Shown: piece by piece, positions 26,521 through 34,020 of the stretch
How positions within the stretch are numbered: position 1 is the first letter of the stretch
Layout: each line of letters begins with the position of its first letter
Assembly (NCBI RefSeq): GCF_001279525.1
Contig: NZ_LGDY01000069.1
Coordinates: 62,001 to 126,000, forward strand
Direction: 5' to 3'
DNA: 64,000 bases
Source of the DNA: Nocardia sp. NRRL S-836
GTDB lineage: Bacteria > Actinomycetota > Actinomycetes > Mycobacteriales > Pseudonocardiaceae
Position numbers and translations under genes: made by a program
Notes under the pieces: model-generated
The model's database searches: none
What the model was told of the DNA's origin: nothing
Seen by the model: the letters and a program-made list of their open reading frames with translations, nothing else

Positions 26521-27934
26521 CGGACACCCGGCGCAGGACGACGTGCCGCAGGAAGAAGAACGCGCAGGCCACGACCGCGAGCCCGGCCGCGTAGCCGAGC
26601 ACCAGCTCCGGTACCCGTCCGGCGAAGTCGCCCGCGAGCGGCGGCACCAGCAACGCGAACACCGCGACCACCGCGGCGACCTGGGACCGCCACACCCCGG
26701 CGGCCGCGAGCGGCACCACCGCCCACAGCAGGTACCACGGCTGCACCACCGGGCCCAGCACCACGATCACGCCCATCATCAGCCCCAGCGCCATCACCTC
26801 GGAGACCCCGCCACGCAGCTGGCGCGCCAGCACCACCACGATCGCGCACAGGATCAGCACGAGCCCGGCGACCCGTCCCGCGGAGATCATCGCCCGACCA
26901 CTCTCCGCACCGAACACCGCACCGGTCAAGAAGCCCGGCCAGTTGCTCGGCGCCAGCCAGCTCGCCACCTTCGACGGCGTCCCGAGCGCCTGCAACCAGC
27001 CGAATCCCGCCCGGCCGGCCAGTGACGTCACCACCGACACCAGCACGGCCACCGCGACCATGGCCACGCCACTGAGCGTGAACCTGGCCAGCCCACCGCC
27101 GAAGCGGCGCGCCAGTGCCGTGCCGACCACCGCCAGCGCGACCAGCGCGGGCAGTTTCACCTGGGCCCCGAGCGCGATCAGCACGATCCCGGCGGTGAAC
27201 GGCCACCACCGGGCGTCGTCGAGCGCCTCCAGCGCGACCACGGTGCCCGCGAGCATCAGTCCCAGCATGAGCGCGTCGTTGTGCACGCCGCCGACGAGGT
27301 GCCACAGCACCAGCGGGTTCAGCACGCCCAGCCACAGCGCCGTGCGCGGCGACGTACCGGCCCGTGCGGCCAGCCGCGGCACCGCCCACACCACGAGCAG
27401 CAGCCCCAGCACCGCCGCGAGCCGGTACAACGCCACGCCCACGACCGGATCACCGCCGGTGACCTGGGCGATCCCGCGCTCGACCGTGCCGAACAACGGC
27501 CCGTACGGCGACGCGGTCTCCCGCCAGTACCCGCTGACGCGTGCCACGGCCTCGGCGCTCGCACCGGCGGCCGGGCTCACGACGTTCGGGTCCAGGCCGC
27601 GCGCCGCCACCTCGCCCTGCGCGAGGTAGCTGAAGACGTCGAGGCTGAACAGCGGCGGTGCCACCACCAGCGGGGCACACCACCAGGCCAGCGTCCGCCG
27701 CAGCCACGGGGCGGCCGGTTCCGCACGGCCGAGCAGTGCCCACGCCAGCACGACGAGGCCCGCGCCCGCGACCGCCGCGGCCAGCCCGGCAGCGCCTGCT
27801 CTCGCCGTGACCGCCCAGGCCCCGCCGGTGAGCAGCACCGCGCCGCCGAACCCGGTCCAGCGCAGCACCTCCGCGGCGGGAAGGGCAGTGACCGGTGAGA
27901 GCAGCCGGGGTGAACCCGCCGTTGACGTCCGCAC
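26507..27934 (-). CDS. polyprenol-phosphomannose-dependent alpha-1,6-mannosyltransferase (MptA/MptB type)
   Basis: Integral membrane glycosyltransferase of 475 residues with about twelve hydrophobic helices. The first outside loop has the acidic and aromatic catalytic block FSLDVFSYLAQGE and GLDPN, then SPYGPLF, and later LNPLVLWHLVGGVHNDALM and VVQPWYLLW, which mark the MptA/MptB group of GT-C enzymes. Known role: extending lipomannan/lipoarabinomannan cores with mannose from polyprenyl phosphate. GTG start. It is translationally overlapped with lnt, so the two membrane steps of envelope building are made together. The exact acceptor is not known. Confidence 0.85.
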   Translation of the reverse strand: MRTSTAGSPRLLSPVTALPAAEVLRWTGFGGAVLLTGGAWAVTARAGAAGLAAAVAGAGLVVLAWALLGRAEPAAPWLRRTLAWWCAPLVVAPPLFSLDVFSYLAQGEVAARGLDPNVVSPAAGASAEAVARVSGYWRETASPYGPLFGTVERGIAQVTGGDPVVGVALYRLAAVLGLLLVVWAVPRLAARAGTSPRTALWLGVLNPLVLWHLVGGVHNDALMLGLMLAGTVVALEALDDARWWPFTAGIVLIALGAQVKLPALVALAVVGTALARRFGGGLARFTLSGVAMVAVAVLVSVVTSLAGRAGFGWLQALGTPSKVASWLAPSNWPGFLTGAVFGAESGRAMISAGRVAGLVLILCAIVVVLARQLRGGVSEVMALGLMMGVIVVLGPVVQPWYLLWAVVPLAAAGVWRSQVAAVVAVFALLVPPLAGDFAGRVPELVLGYAAGLAVVACAFFFLRHVVLRRVSGARS

Positions 27935-27996
27935 GCACGAGACACTGCTGTGCGAGCGGATCGTCCCGCGTCACCCTGCGGTCGTGGCCGCGCGTC

Positions 27997-28047
27997 CTAC
28001 CTGAGGATGATCTTCTTCAGACGGGAGTCGGGCAACCTGCGGCTCAC
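27997..28047 (-). CDS. possible 16-residue micro-ORF coupled to the SDR gene
   Basis: The SDR stop codon overlaps a GTG in GTGA fashion, opening a frame for MSRRLPDSRLKKIILR that ends with TAG at 27997. The coupling matches that of real genes in this window and the peptide is amphipathic, with basic and hydrophobic residues. It is very short, so chance is quite possible. Confidence 0.2.
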   Translation of the reverse strand: MSRRLPDSRLKKIILR

Positions 28048-28814
28048 GTGCCCGCGACCACGGCGACCCCGGTCCGGCCGCCGTCCACGTCGATCACCGT
28101 GCCGTGCACGAACGCCGACTCGTCCGATGCCAGGTAGACCGCCGCGGCCGCGATCGCGCCGGGGTCCCCGGCCCGACCCGCCGGGCTGCCGACCATCATC
28201 CGGTCGCTGATCCGCCGGGTCGTCTCATCCCACTCCGACGAGGCGATGACGCCCGGCGAGATCGCGTTGACGCGCACGCCCCGTGACCCGAACTCCGCCG
28301 CCCAGGCACGGGTCAGCGTCTCCACCGCGCCCTTGGTCGAGCTGTACACGGGCGCGGCGGGCACCGCGAGCCGCGCGATCCACGAGCCCAGGTTGATCAC
28401 GACACCGCCGCCGGCGTCGACCATCGCGGGCAGGAGCGCCCGGGTGAGGAAGAACGGTGCCTTGACGTTGACCCCGAAGACCCGGTCGAAGGTCTCCTCG
28501 TCGGTCGCGGGCGTCGTGGCCGCCGGGTAGATGCCGGCGTTGTTCACGAGGACGTCGACCCGCCCGAGCCGGTCGGTGGCGGCCTCGGCCAGCGCGCGGC
28601 TGGCGGCGGCGCTGCCGTCGAGGGAGGCGCGCACGAAGTCGGCCCGGCCGCCGGCCGCCTCGATCTCGGCGACGACGGCGGCGCCACGGGCGTCGTCGCG
28701 GCCGGAGACGACGACGTGCGCTCCCTCCGCGGCGAAGGCGACCGCGATCGCGCGGCCGATGTTGGCGGTGGAACCGGTGACGAGGGCGGTCCTGCCCTCT
28801 AGACGAAGTGACAT
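28044..28814 (-). CDS. SDR-family oxidoreductase (FabG-like)
   Basis: Classical short-chain dehydrogenase, 256 residues: TGSTANIG replaces the usual TGxxxGIG, then NNAG, the catalytic Ser region (NLGSWIA), YSSTKGA with Tyr and Lys, and the C-terminal VIDVDGG. I chose the ATG at 28814 rather than an upstream in-frame start at 28850 because a good leaderless promoter (-10 TAGCGT at 28822-28827) lies directly before it. The tetR gene is 46 bases upstream on the same strand, and an operator like the one at tetR overlaps the -35. Substrate unknown. Confidence 0.9.
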   Translation of the reverse strand: MSLRLEGRTALVTGSTANIGRAIAVAFAAEGAHVVVSGRDDARGAAVVAEIEAAGGRADFVRASLDGSAAASRALAEAATDRLGRVDVLVNNAGIYPAATTPATDEETFDRVFGVNVKAPFFLTRALLPAMVDAGGGVVINLGSWIARLAVPAAPVYSSTKGAVETLTRAWAAEFGSRGVRVNAISPGVIASSEWDETTRRISDRMMVGSPAGRAGDPGAIAAAAVYLASDESAFVHGTVIDVDGGRTGVAVVAGT

Positions 28815-28821
28815 GGCAACG

Positions 28822-28855
28822 ACGCTAGGCAGCGAAAATTGGACCGGCAAGTCCA
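28822..28855 (-). promoter_or_regulatory. SDR promoter with overlapping TetR-type operator
   Basis: Read on the minus strand: -35 TTGCCG (28850-28845), a 17-bp spacer, -10 TAGCGT (28827-28822), then 7 bases to the ATG, so the transcript would be leaderless. The -35 is the centre of the inverted repeat TGGAC-N6-GTCCA (28840-28855). The same repeat occurs before tetR, so repression by steric block is likely. Confidence 0.65.
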
Positions 28856-28860
28856 GAAAA

Positions 28861-29442
28861 TCAGGCCCTGAGGTGGTCGATCAGCGTGTCCAGGGCGGCC
28901 TCCAGGTGCCAGATCTCACCGGTGGAGCGGAGCATCTGGACACCACCCTGGATGCCCGCGACGAAAGCGCCGGCCACGCGGTCGGCGTCGAGCCCGGCGC
29001 GGACCAGACCGGCGCTCTGCATCGCGGTGATGCCGGTGCGCAGGTGGGCCTGCCACTGCTCCACCAGCGTGCCGACCACTTCGGCGGCGCCCGGTGTGGT
29101 GACCGCCTGGCTCAGCAGCGTGCCCAGCGGGCAGGACCGGCCCTGCGCGCGGTAGCGGGCGACCACCGAGTCGCGCCAGCGCTCCCAGGCCGGCCACGAC
29201 GTGAGCGCGCCCAGGTGCGGCTGCTGGTCGTCGAGCACCCGTCCGGCCTCGTAACGGGCCACGGCGAGGAACAGCTCCTCCTTCCCGCCGGGGAAGTAGT
29301 GGAAGAGCTGCCCCTTGCTGGTGCCGGTGATCGCCCGGATGTCGTCGAGCGTCGCACCGGCCGGGTCGTCGCCCCGCAGGTGCTCGGCCGCGCCCTCGAT
29401 GATGCGCTGCCGGGTCGCCCGCCCCTTCGCCGTGAGCTTCAC
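28861..29442 (-). CDS. TetR-family transcriptional regulator
   Basis: A 193-residue repressor-type protein. The N-terminal helix-turn-helix reads ATLDDIRAITGTSKGQLFHYF (residues about 30-50), with the TetR_C-type ligand domain after it. The GTG start has the operator TGGAC-N6-GTCCA four bases upstream, overlapping a -10-like TAGAGT, which implies self-control. The regulated partner is the SDR gene immediately downstream, whose promoter carries the same operator. The inducer is probably a substrate of that dehydrogenase (inference). Confidence 0.92.
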   Translation of the reverse strand: MKLTAKGRATRQRIIEGAAEHLRGDDPAGATLDDIRAITGTSKGQLFHYFPGGKEELFLAVARYEAGRVLDDQQPHLGALTSWPAWERWRDSVVARYRAQGRSCPLGTLLSQAVTTPGAAEVVGTLVEQWQAHLRTGITAMQSAGLVRAGLDADRVAGAFVAGIQGGVQMLRSTGEIWHLEAALDTLIDHLRA

Positions 29443-29446
29443 AGTG

Positions 29447-29462
29447 TGGACTCTACAGTCCA
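29447..29462 (-). promoter_or_regulatory. TetR-type operator and -10 box before tetR
   Basis: The inverted repeat TGGAC-TCTACA-GTCCA has the same arms and spacing as the site at 28840-28855. On the minus strand it contains TAGAGT (29455-29450), 7 bases before the tetR GTG, a fit for a leaderless promoter. A bound dimer would cover the -10 box. Confidence 0.6.
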
Positions 29463-29467
29463 GTTCT

Positions 29468-30001
29468 TCACCGCCCTGACGCCGCGATCTCGCACTCCTG
29501 CGCGTGCTCCAGGCCCAGCGAGATGGAGGCGGCGTCGTTGTTGGGCCCGCCGAACGCGTAGCTGATCGCGGTGGCCCCCGGCTCGTTCACCACCTCGACG
29601 TACCGGACGCCCTTCTCGCGCAGGCACTGCACGACGCGGTTGGCGAAGTCGACGGCCTCCGGGTTGCTCGCGTCCTTCTCCCACGGCGGCAGCGGGATCT
29701 TCGACTCGCAGTCCTTGAGCGCCTTGTCGACCTCCTCCTTGCCCGGCTGGCGGCCACTGCCCTCCAGCGGGCGGCCCTTGTAGTCCAGGCCGTGCTGACC
29801 CATGCACTGCGCGAACGGCACGTTCAACGCCTCGTGGTCCTCCGGCGTCATGTCCAGCCGCTCGCGCGGGCGTTGCTCGGTGGGAGCGGCCGGGGAGGCG
29901 GCCGTGCTGCTCGGCGTCGACAGGGACGCGACCTGCGGCGGGGTGTCCGGCGCCGAGCAGGCGGCCACGGCCAGGAGCAGGACGAGCGGTGCCTTCTTCA
30001 C
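29468..30001 (-). CDS. lipoprotein of unknown function, last gene of MacB-like efflux unit
   Basis: A 177-residue lipoprotein with lipobox AVAAC (C15), a Ser/Thr/Pro/Ala linker to about residue 45 and a compact domain with four more Cys (FAQCM, KDCES, VQCLR and QECEI). I do not recognise the fold. It begins 15 bases after the permease stop on the same strand, so it is probably the fourth gene of the adaptor-ATPase-permease operon. A role as outside substrate-binding or sensing part of the efflux machine is a guess from context. Confidence 0.8.
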   Translation of the reverse strand: MKKAPLVLLLAVAACSAPDTPPQVASLSTPSSTAASPAAPTEQRPRERLDMTPEDHEALNVPFAQCMGQHGLDYKGRPLEGSGRQPGKEEVDKALKDCESKIPLPPWEKDASNPEAVDFANRVVQCLREKGVRYVEVVNEPGATAISYAFGGPNNDAASISLGLEHAQECEIAASGR

Positions 30002-30016
30002 GGGTTTCCTTCCAGG

Positions 30017-31186
30017 TCACGAGGAGAGCGCCTGCGTCGGCGTGAGCCGGGCGGCGCGGAGGGAGGGGTACAGGCCGGCCGCGGCGCCCACGACGAGCGC
30101 CGCGAGCACACCGCAGACCAGGACGGTGGCGGGGATGACGAGCGGCCAGCCGTGCAGGGTGGCGTAGCCGGCGACCCCGAGCGCACCGAGCGCGGTGCCG
30201 GCCAGACCGCCCAGCGACGACAGCAGGACCGCTTCGGTGAGGAACTGCGCGCGGATGTGACCGCGGGTCGCGCCGAGCGCCCGGCGCAGGCCGATCTCGC
30301 TGCGGCGTTCGAGCACGGAGATCACCATGGTGTTCGCCACGCCCACGCCGCCGACCAGCAGCGCCACCCCGGCCAGACCGAGGAACAACGCGCTGTAGGA
30401 GTTCTGGGTGGCCCGCTTGGCCGCCAGCGCGTCCGAGGGCCGGCTGACCTGCACCAGACCGGGCACCTCGCCGTACAGCGTCGCCGGCAGCACCTTCCGG
30501 ACGTCCTCGATGGACTCCTCGCGGGCCTTCACGTACACGACGGTCGGGTGCCCGTCGAAGCCCAGCGACGTCCGCGCGGCCTCCCAGCCGACCAGCACGG
30601 AGCGTTCGACGTCCGGCGCCAGCGGCATCGGCCCGAGCACCCCGACGACGGTGAACCAGCGGTCCCCCACGAACACCGCGGGCTGGGAGTCGGCGCTGGC
30701 GATGCCGAGCCGGCCCGCCGCGACGTGACCGAGCACGACGGACGGGAAGTCCGGCCGCGGCAGGAACCGCCCGCTGCGGACGTGCCCGTTCACAGCCTCC
30801 AGCAGGCCCGGGGTCGCGGCCAGCACGGTCAGGTCGGAGCTGTGGCCGGGGTCGAGCAGGTCGTTGCGCCGGACGCGGGCGTGCGTGTTCGCCACGGCCG
30901 CGGCGGCGGTCACCGGGCCGATCCGCTCGACCATCGCGACCGCCGACTCGGGCAGCAGCACCGGGTCGTCGATGCGCTGGACGGGCTGGGCGCGCAACGT
31001 GTTGGTGCCCAGCGCGGTCAGCTCGTCCAGCAACGCCCGCTGGCTGGACGCGGGGATGCCGGTGACCACGACGACCGTGGCGACGCCCAGTGCGATGCCG
31101 AGCGCGGACAACGCCGCGCGCAGCTTGCGGGTGCGCACGCCGATGGCGCCGAGGGCGAGCAGGTCGGTGAACGCCAGCCGTCTCAT
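30017..31186 (-). CDS. ABC transporter permease, MacB type
   Basis: Membrane permease of 389 residues: one N-terminal helix (about 20-45), a MacB-type outside domain (about 50-265), and three C-terminal helices with [29 protein letters not shown], the MacB hallmark, between the first two. ATGA overlap with the ATPase gene. MacB systems use ATP in the cytoplasm to drive movement of the outside domain and expel peptides, antibiotics or lipids. The adaptor, ATPase and this permease form the full inner-membrane set. Confidence 0.92.
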   Translation of the reverse strand: MRRLAFTDLLALGAIGVRTRKLRAALSALGIALGVATVVVVTGIPASSQRALLDELTALGTNTLRAQPVQRIDDPVLLPESAVAMVERIGPVTAAAAVANTHARVRRNDLLDPGHSSDLTVLAATPGLLEAVNGHVRSGRFLPRPDFPSVVLGHVAAGRLGIASADSQPAVFVGDRWFTVVGVLGPMPLAPDVERSVLVGWEAARTSLGFDGHPTVVYVKAREESIEDVRKVLPATLYGEVPGLVQVSRPSDALAAKRATQNSYSALFLGLAGVALLVGGVGVANTMVISVLERRSEIGLRRALGATRGHIRAQFLTEAVLLSSLGGLAGTALGALGVAGYATLHGWPLVIPATVLVCGVLAALVVGAAAGLYPSLRAARLTPTQALSS

Positions 31187-32220
31187 CGCCCGCTCCCCGT
31201 GCCGTCGATCCTCCGCCGCCGCACCTCGGGTGCCCGGTCCGCGGTCTCGATCCGTTCCACCGGCGGGCCGACATCCGCCCTGCCCCGCCCGCCGGGCACC
31301 TCGATCCGCTCCGTCGGCGGGCCCGCCTCCGCCCTGCCCCGCCCGCCGGGCACCTCGATCCGCTCCGTCGGCGGGCCCGCCTCCGCCCTGCCCCGCCCGC
31401 CAGGCAGGTCGGCCGGTCGCGCACCACGCACCTCGATCCGCTCCGTCGGCGGGCCCGCGCTCCCGCCGGTGCGCGACCGGACCCGTTCGACCACCCGGCC
31501 CACGTCCACCACGGCCCGGCCACCGCGGATCTCGACCCGCTCCCCCGGCCGGCCCGAGTCCGCCACGATCCGCCCGTCCCGCAGCTCGACCCGCCGCGGC
31601 AGCGACGCCGCGATCTCCCGGTCGTGCGTGATCACCACGATGGTCGTGCCCTGCCGGTTCAGCTCGGTCAGCAGCTCCAGCACCGCCTGCCCATTGGCCG
31701 TGTCGAGCGCGCCCGTGGGTTCGTCGGCCAGCACCAGCGACGGCTCGTTCACCACGGCACGCGCGATCGCGACCCGTTGCCGTTCACCACCGGACAGCTG
31801 CCCCGGCCGGTGCGAGACCCGGTGGCCGAGCCCCACCCGTTCCAGGGCGCCGATCGCCAGCGCGCGCCGGTCACGGCGCCGCACGCCCGCGTAGAGCAGG
31901 CCCGTGGCGACGTTCTCCGCGGCGGTCAGCCCGTCGGACAGGTGGAACTGCTGGAACACGAACCCCAACCGGCTGCCCCGCAACGCCGACAGCCGCCGGT
32001 CCGGCAGCGCCGACACGTCCTGGCCGTCGATCTCCACCGTCCCCGACGACGGCAGGTCCAGCGTGCCGACCAGGTGCAGCAACGTCGACTTGCCCGACCC
32101 GGACGGCCCCACCACCGCGACCAGCTCCCCCGCCGCCACCTGCAGCGACACGTCGTCCAGCGCCGTCACCCCACCGGGGTGGTGCTTGCTGACCGACCGC
32201 AGCGCGAGCACCGGGGTCAC
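31183..32220 (-). CDS. ABC ATPase (MacB type) with repeat-built C-terminal tail
   Basis: Residues 1-about 222 are a normal MacB/LolD ATPase: [36 protein letters not shown] and VITHD, ending with [11 protein letters not shown]. About 120 further residues form a Gly/Arg/Pro/Glu-rich tail. It holds three near-identical 18-residue units ([18 protein letters not shown] type) and weaker copies such as [14 protein letters not shown] and [12 protein letters not shown]. The weaker copies look like the final [11 protein letters not shown] strand of the ATPase, so the tail may have grown by repeated copying of the gene's own end. The family normally stops at about 225-250 residues. GTGA overlap with the adaptor gene. 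Confidence 0.9.
   Translation of the reverse strand: MTPVLALRSVSKHHPGGVTALDDVSLQVAAGELVAVVGPSGSGKSTLLHLVGTLDLPSSGTVEIDGQDVSALPDRRLSALRGSRLGFVFQQFHLSDGLTAAENVATGLLYAGVRRRDRRALAIGALERVGLGHRVSHRPGQLSGGERQRVAIARAVVNEPSLVLADEPTGALDTANGQAVLELLTELNRQGTTIVVITHDREIAASLPRRVELRDGRIVADSGRPGERVEIRGGRAVVDVGRVVERVRSRTGGSAGPPTERIEVRGARPADLPGGRGRAEAGPPTERIEVPGGRGRAEAGPPTERIEVPGGRGRADVGPPVERIETADRAPEVRRRRIDGTGSGR
31246..31470. repeat. 54-bp tandem repeat inside the MacB-type ATPase gene
   Basis: Units beginning CTCGATCCG at 31246, 31300 and 31354 follow each other at a 54-bp period. A fourth, at 31432, is displaced by a 24-bp insertion. Two adjacent units are almost identical at DNA level, which implies recent slippage or unequal crossing-over. 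They encode the 18-residue units of the ATPase tail. Confidence 0.85.
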
Positions 32221-33269
32221 TGCGCCACCACCACTTCGAGGCCGTCGGTGACGCCGTCACCCGAGATCTCCACCCGGTCCTGCGAGTACAGCCCGGTCCG
32301 CACCGCCTTCAGCGTGCCGTCCGGCCGCTGCACGGCGTACCCGCCCTCCTTCAACGCCACCAGCGCGGCGAGCGGCACGGTCAGCACACCCGCGCGGCTC
32401 TCGGTGGTGATCTTCAACCGCACCGGCGCGGTGTCGAGGTCGGCGACGGCCGCCGGGTCGTCCGGCGTGACCACCACGTCGACCTTCGGCCCGCCGCCGT
32501 TGTCACCGGCGGCCGCGGCCGCCACCGACGTGACCTTGCCCGGCACCTCCCGGCCGTCCGGGCGCACGACCGCCACCGGTGTGCCCGCTTTCAGCGCGCC
32601 CGCCTCCGCCACCGGCACCCGCGTCGTCACCAGGCGCGTGGTCGGGGTGACCTCGAACAGCTCCTCCGCCGCCGGTGCGCCGAGCTGGGCCTTGACCGAC
32701 GCGACCCGCACCGGTCCGCCCAGCACGAGCACCCGGCCCGGCGTCAGCACGCCGGTCTGCTCGACGCCGAGCGCCTTCTGCCACCGCTTCACCGCGTCGA
32801 CCACCTTCGGCGTGAGCTCCGCCTTCGCCGGGTCCTTCGCCCGCACACCGACCTGGTAGCCGAGCGCGGCCAGGTTGTCGGCCACGACGGCCACGTCGGA
32901 GCCCTTCAGCCCCGGCGCGTCCAGTGCGCGGAACAGCGGCGTGGCACCGAAGAACACGACCACCGGCTGGTCGTCCACCCGGTACAGCTCCCTGCCGAGC
33001 TCGGTGACCTGGCCGACGGCCGGGAGCGCCGTGACGGTGCCGGTGCCGCCCTTGACCGGCCGGGCAGCGCCGAAGCCGAGGTCGGCCTGCAGCGTCCGGG
33101 TGTTCGTGAGGTCCCCCTTCCGCACGGTCGTGGTCTTGACCGCGGGTGGTGGTGCTGCGGCGGGTTCGTCGGGACGCGACCGCACGAGCAGCACCACGGT
33201 GACGGCGACCACGAGGACGAGCGTGGCCGCGATGACGGTGTTGCGCATGGCGTGGATCTTGTTCGGCAC
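32217..33269 (-). CDS. membrane-anchored efflux adaptor with peptidoglycan-binding domain
   Basis: A 350-residue HlyD/MacA-like periplasmic-adaptor relative of Gram-positive type. An N-terminal membrane anchor (about residues 9-31) is followed by a beta-rich part. A PG_binding_1-like segment lies at about 125-170 (NLAALGYQV ... [17 protein letters not shown]), and beta-barrel/membrane-proximal domains (about 175-350) end in [14 protein letters not shown]. This adaptor-ATPase-permease order is common in actinobacterial MacB-like efflux units. The GTG at 33269 has AGGA nine bases upstream; an ATG at 33248 is also possible. It is divergent from the two-component system. Confidence 0.88.
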   Translation of the reverse strand: MPNKIHAMRNTVIAATLVLVVAVTVVLLVRSRPDEPAAAPPPAVKTTTVRKGDLTNTRTLQADLGFGAARPVKGGTGTVTALPAVGQVTELGRELYRVDDQPVVVFFGATPLFRALDAPGLKGSDVAVVADNLAALGYQVGVRAKDPAKAELTPKVVDAVKRWQKALGVEQTGVLTPGRVLVLGGPVRVASVKAQLGAPAAEELFEVTPTTRLVTTRVPVAEAGALKAGTPVAVVRPDGREVPGKVTSVAAAAAGDNGGGPKVDVVVTPDDPAAVADLDTAPVRLKITTESRAGVLTVPLAALVALKEGGYAVQRPDGTLKAVRTGLYSQDRVEISGDGVTDGLEVVVAQ

Positions 33270-33293
33270 TTGTGAGGATCCTGTGTCGAACCG

Positions 33294-33321
33294 GTGACCG
33301 GCCGGAGGGCGTCCCTATCAT
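33294..33321 (+). promoter_or_regulatory. probable leaderless promoter of the response-regulator gene
   Basis: TATCAT at 33316-33321 is a good -10 box placed 6 bases before the GTG start, which predicts transcription from the first base of the gene. GTGACC at 33294-33299 is a fair -35 with a 16-bp spacer. No ribosome site is present, in keeping with a leaderless mRNA. Confidence 0.5.
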
Positions 33322-33327
33322 CGGCCC

Positions 33328-34020
33328 GTGAGCGCACTGATCCTGGTCGCGGAGGACGACGAGAACCAGGCCGAGCTCGTCCGCCGCTACCTGGAGCAGG
33401 ACCACCACCGGGTGATGGTCGTGCACGACGGCCGCCGGGCGCTCGACGTGGTCCGCGCCAGGGAGCCCGCGCTGGTCGTGCTGGACCTGATGCTGCCCGG
33501 CCTGAGCGGGCTCGACGTGTGCCGGGCGTTGCGGGCCGACTCGGACGTGCTGGTGCTGATGCTCACCGCGCGGTCCACGGAGGACGACCTGCTGCACGGC
33601 CTGGGCCTCGGCGCGGACGACTACATGACGAAACCGTTCAGCCCGCGTGAGCTCGTGGCGCGCGTGCGGACATTGCTGCGCAGGCGGCCGGACGTGCGCG
33701 CGGCACCGTTGCTGCGGGTCGGGCCGATCGTGGTCGACCCGGTGCGGCACGAGGTCACCGTGCGCGGCACGCCGGTGGAGTGCACGCCCGGCGAGTTCGG
33801 GCTGCTGGAGGTGCTGGCCGAGCAGGTGGACCGGGTGTTCACCCGCGAGCAGCTGCTGGAACGGATGCACGGCATCGACAGCTACCTGACCACCCGCACG
33901 ATCGACACGCACGTGAAGAACCTGCGGCGCAAGATCGAGACGAACCACCGCGCGCCACAGCACCTGGTCACCGTCTACGGCATCGGCTACAAGCTGACGG
34001 CTGGTTCCGGTGCGGCGTAG
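33328..34020 (+). CDS. two-component response regulator, OmpR/PhoB family
   Basis: A 230-residue regulator. The receiver domain (1-about 120) has the acidic pair DD near residue 11, phospho-acceptor D53 in VVLDLMLPG, the Thr in LTARS and the Lys in TKPF. The winged-helix DNA-binding domain (about 130-225) ends with TVYGIGYKL. The last 11 bases overlap the kinase gene. Divergent from the MacB-like operon, so it most likely controls that operon in response to a compound seen by the kinase. Confidence 0.95.
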   Translation: MSALILVAEDDENQAELVRRYLEQDHHRVMVVHDGRRALDVVRAREPALVVLDLMLPGLSGLDVCRALRADSDVLVLMLTARSTEDDLLHGLGLGADDYMTKPFSPRELVARVRTLLRRRPDVRAAPLLRVGPIVVDPVRHEVTVRGTPVECTPGEFGLLEVLAEQVDRVFTREQLLERMHGIDSYLTTRTIDTHVKNLRRKIETNHRAPQHLVTVYGIGYKLTAGSGAA

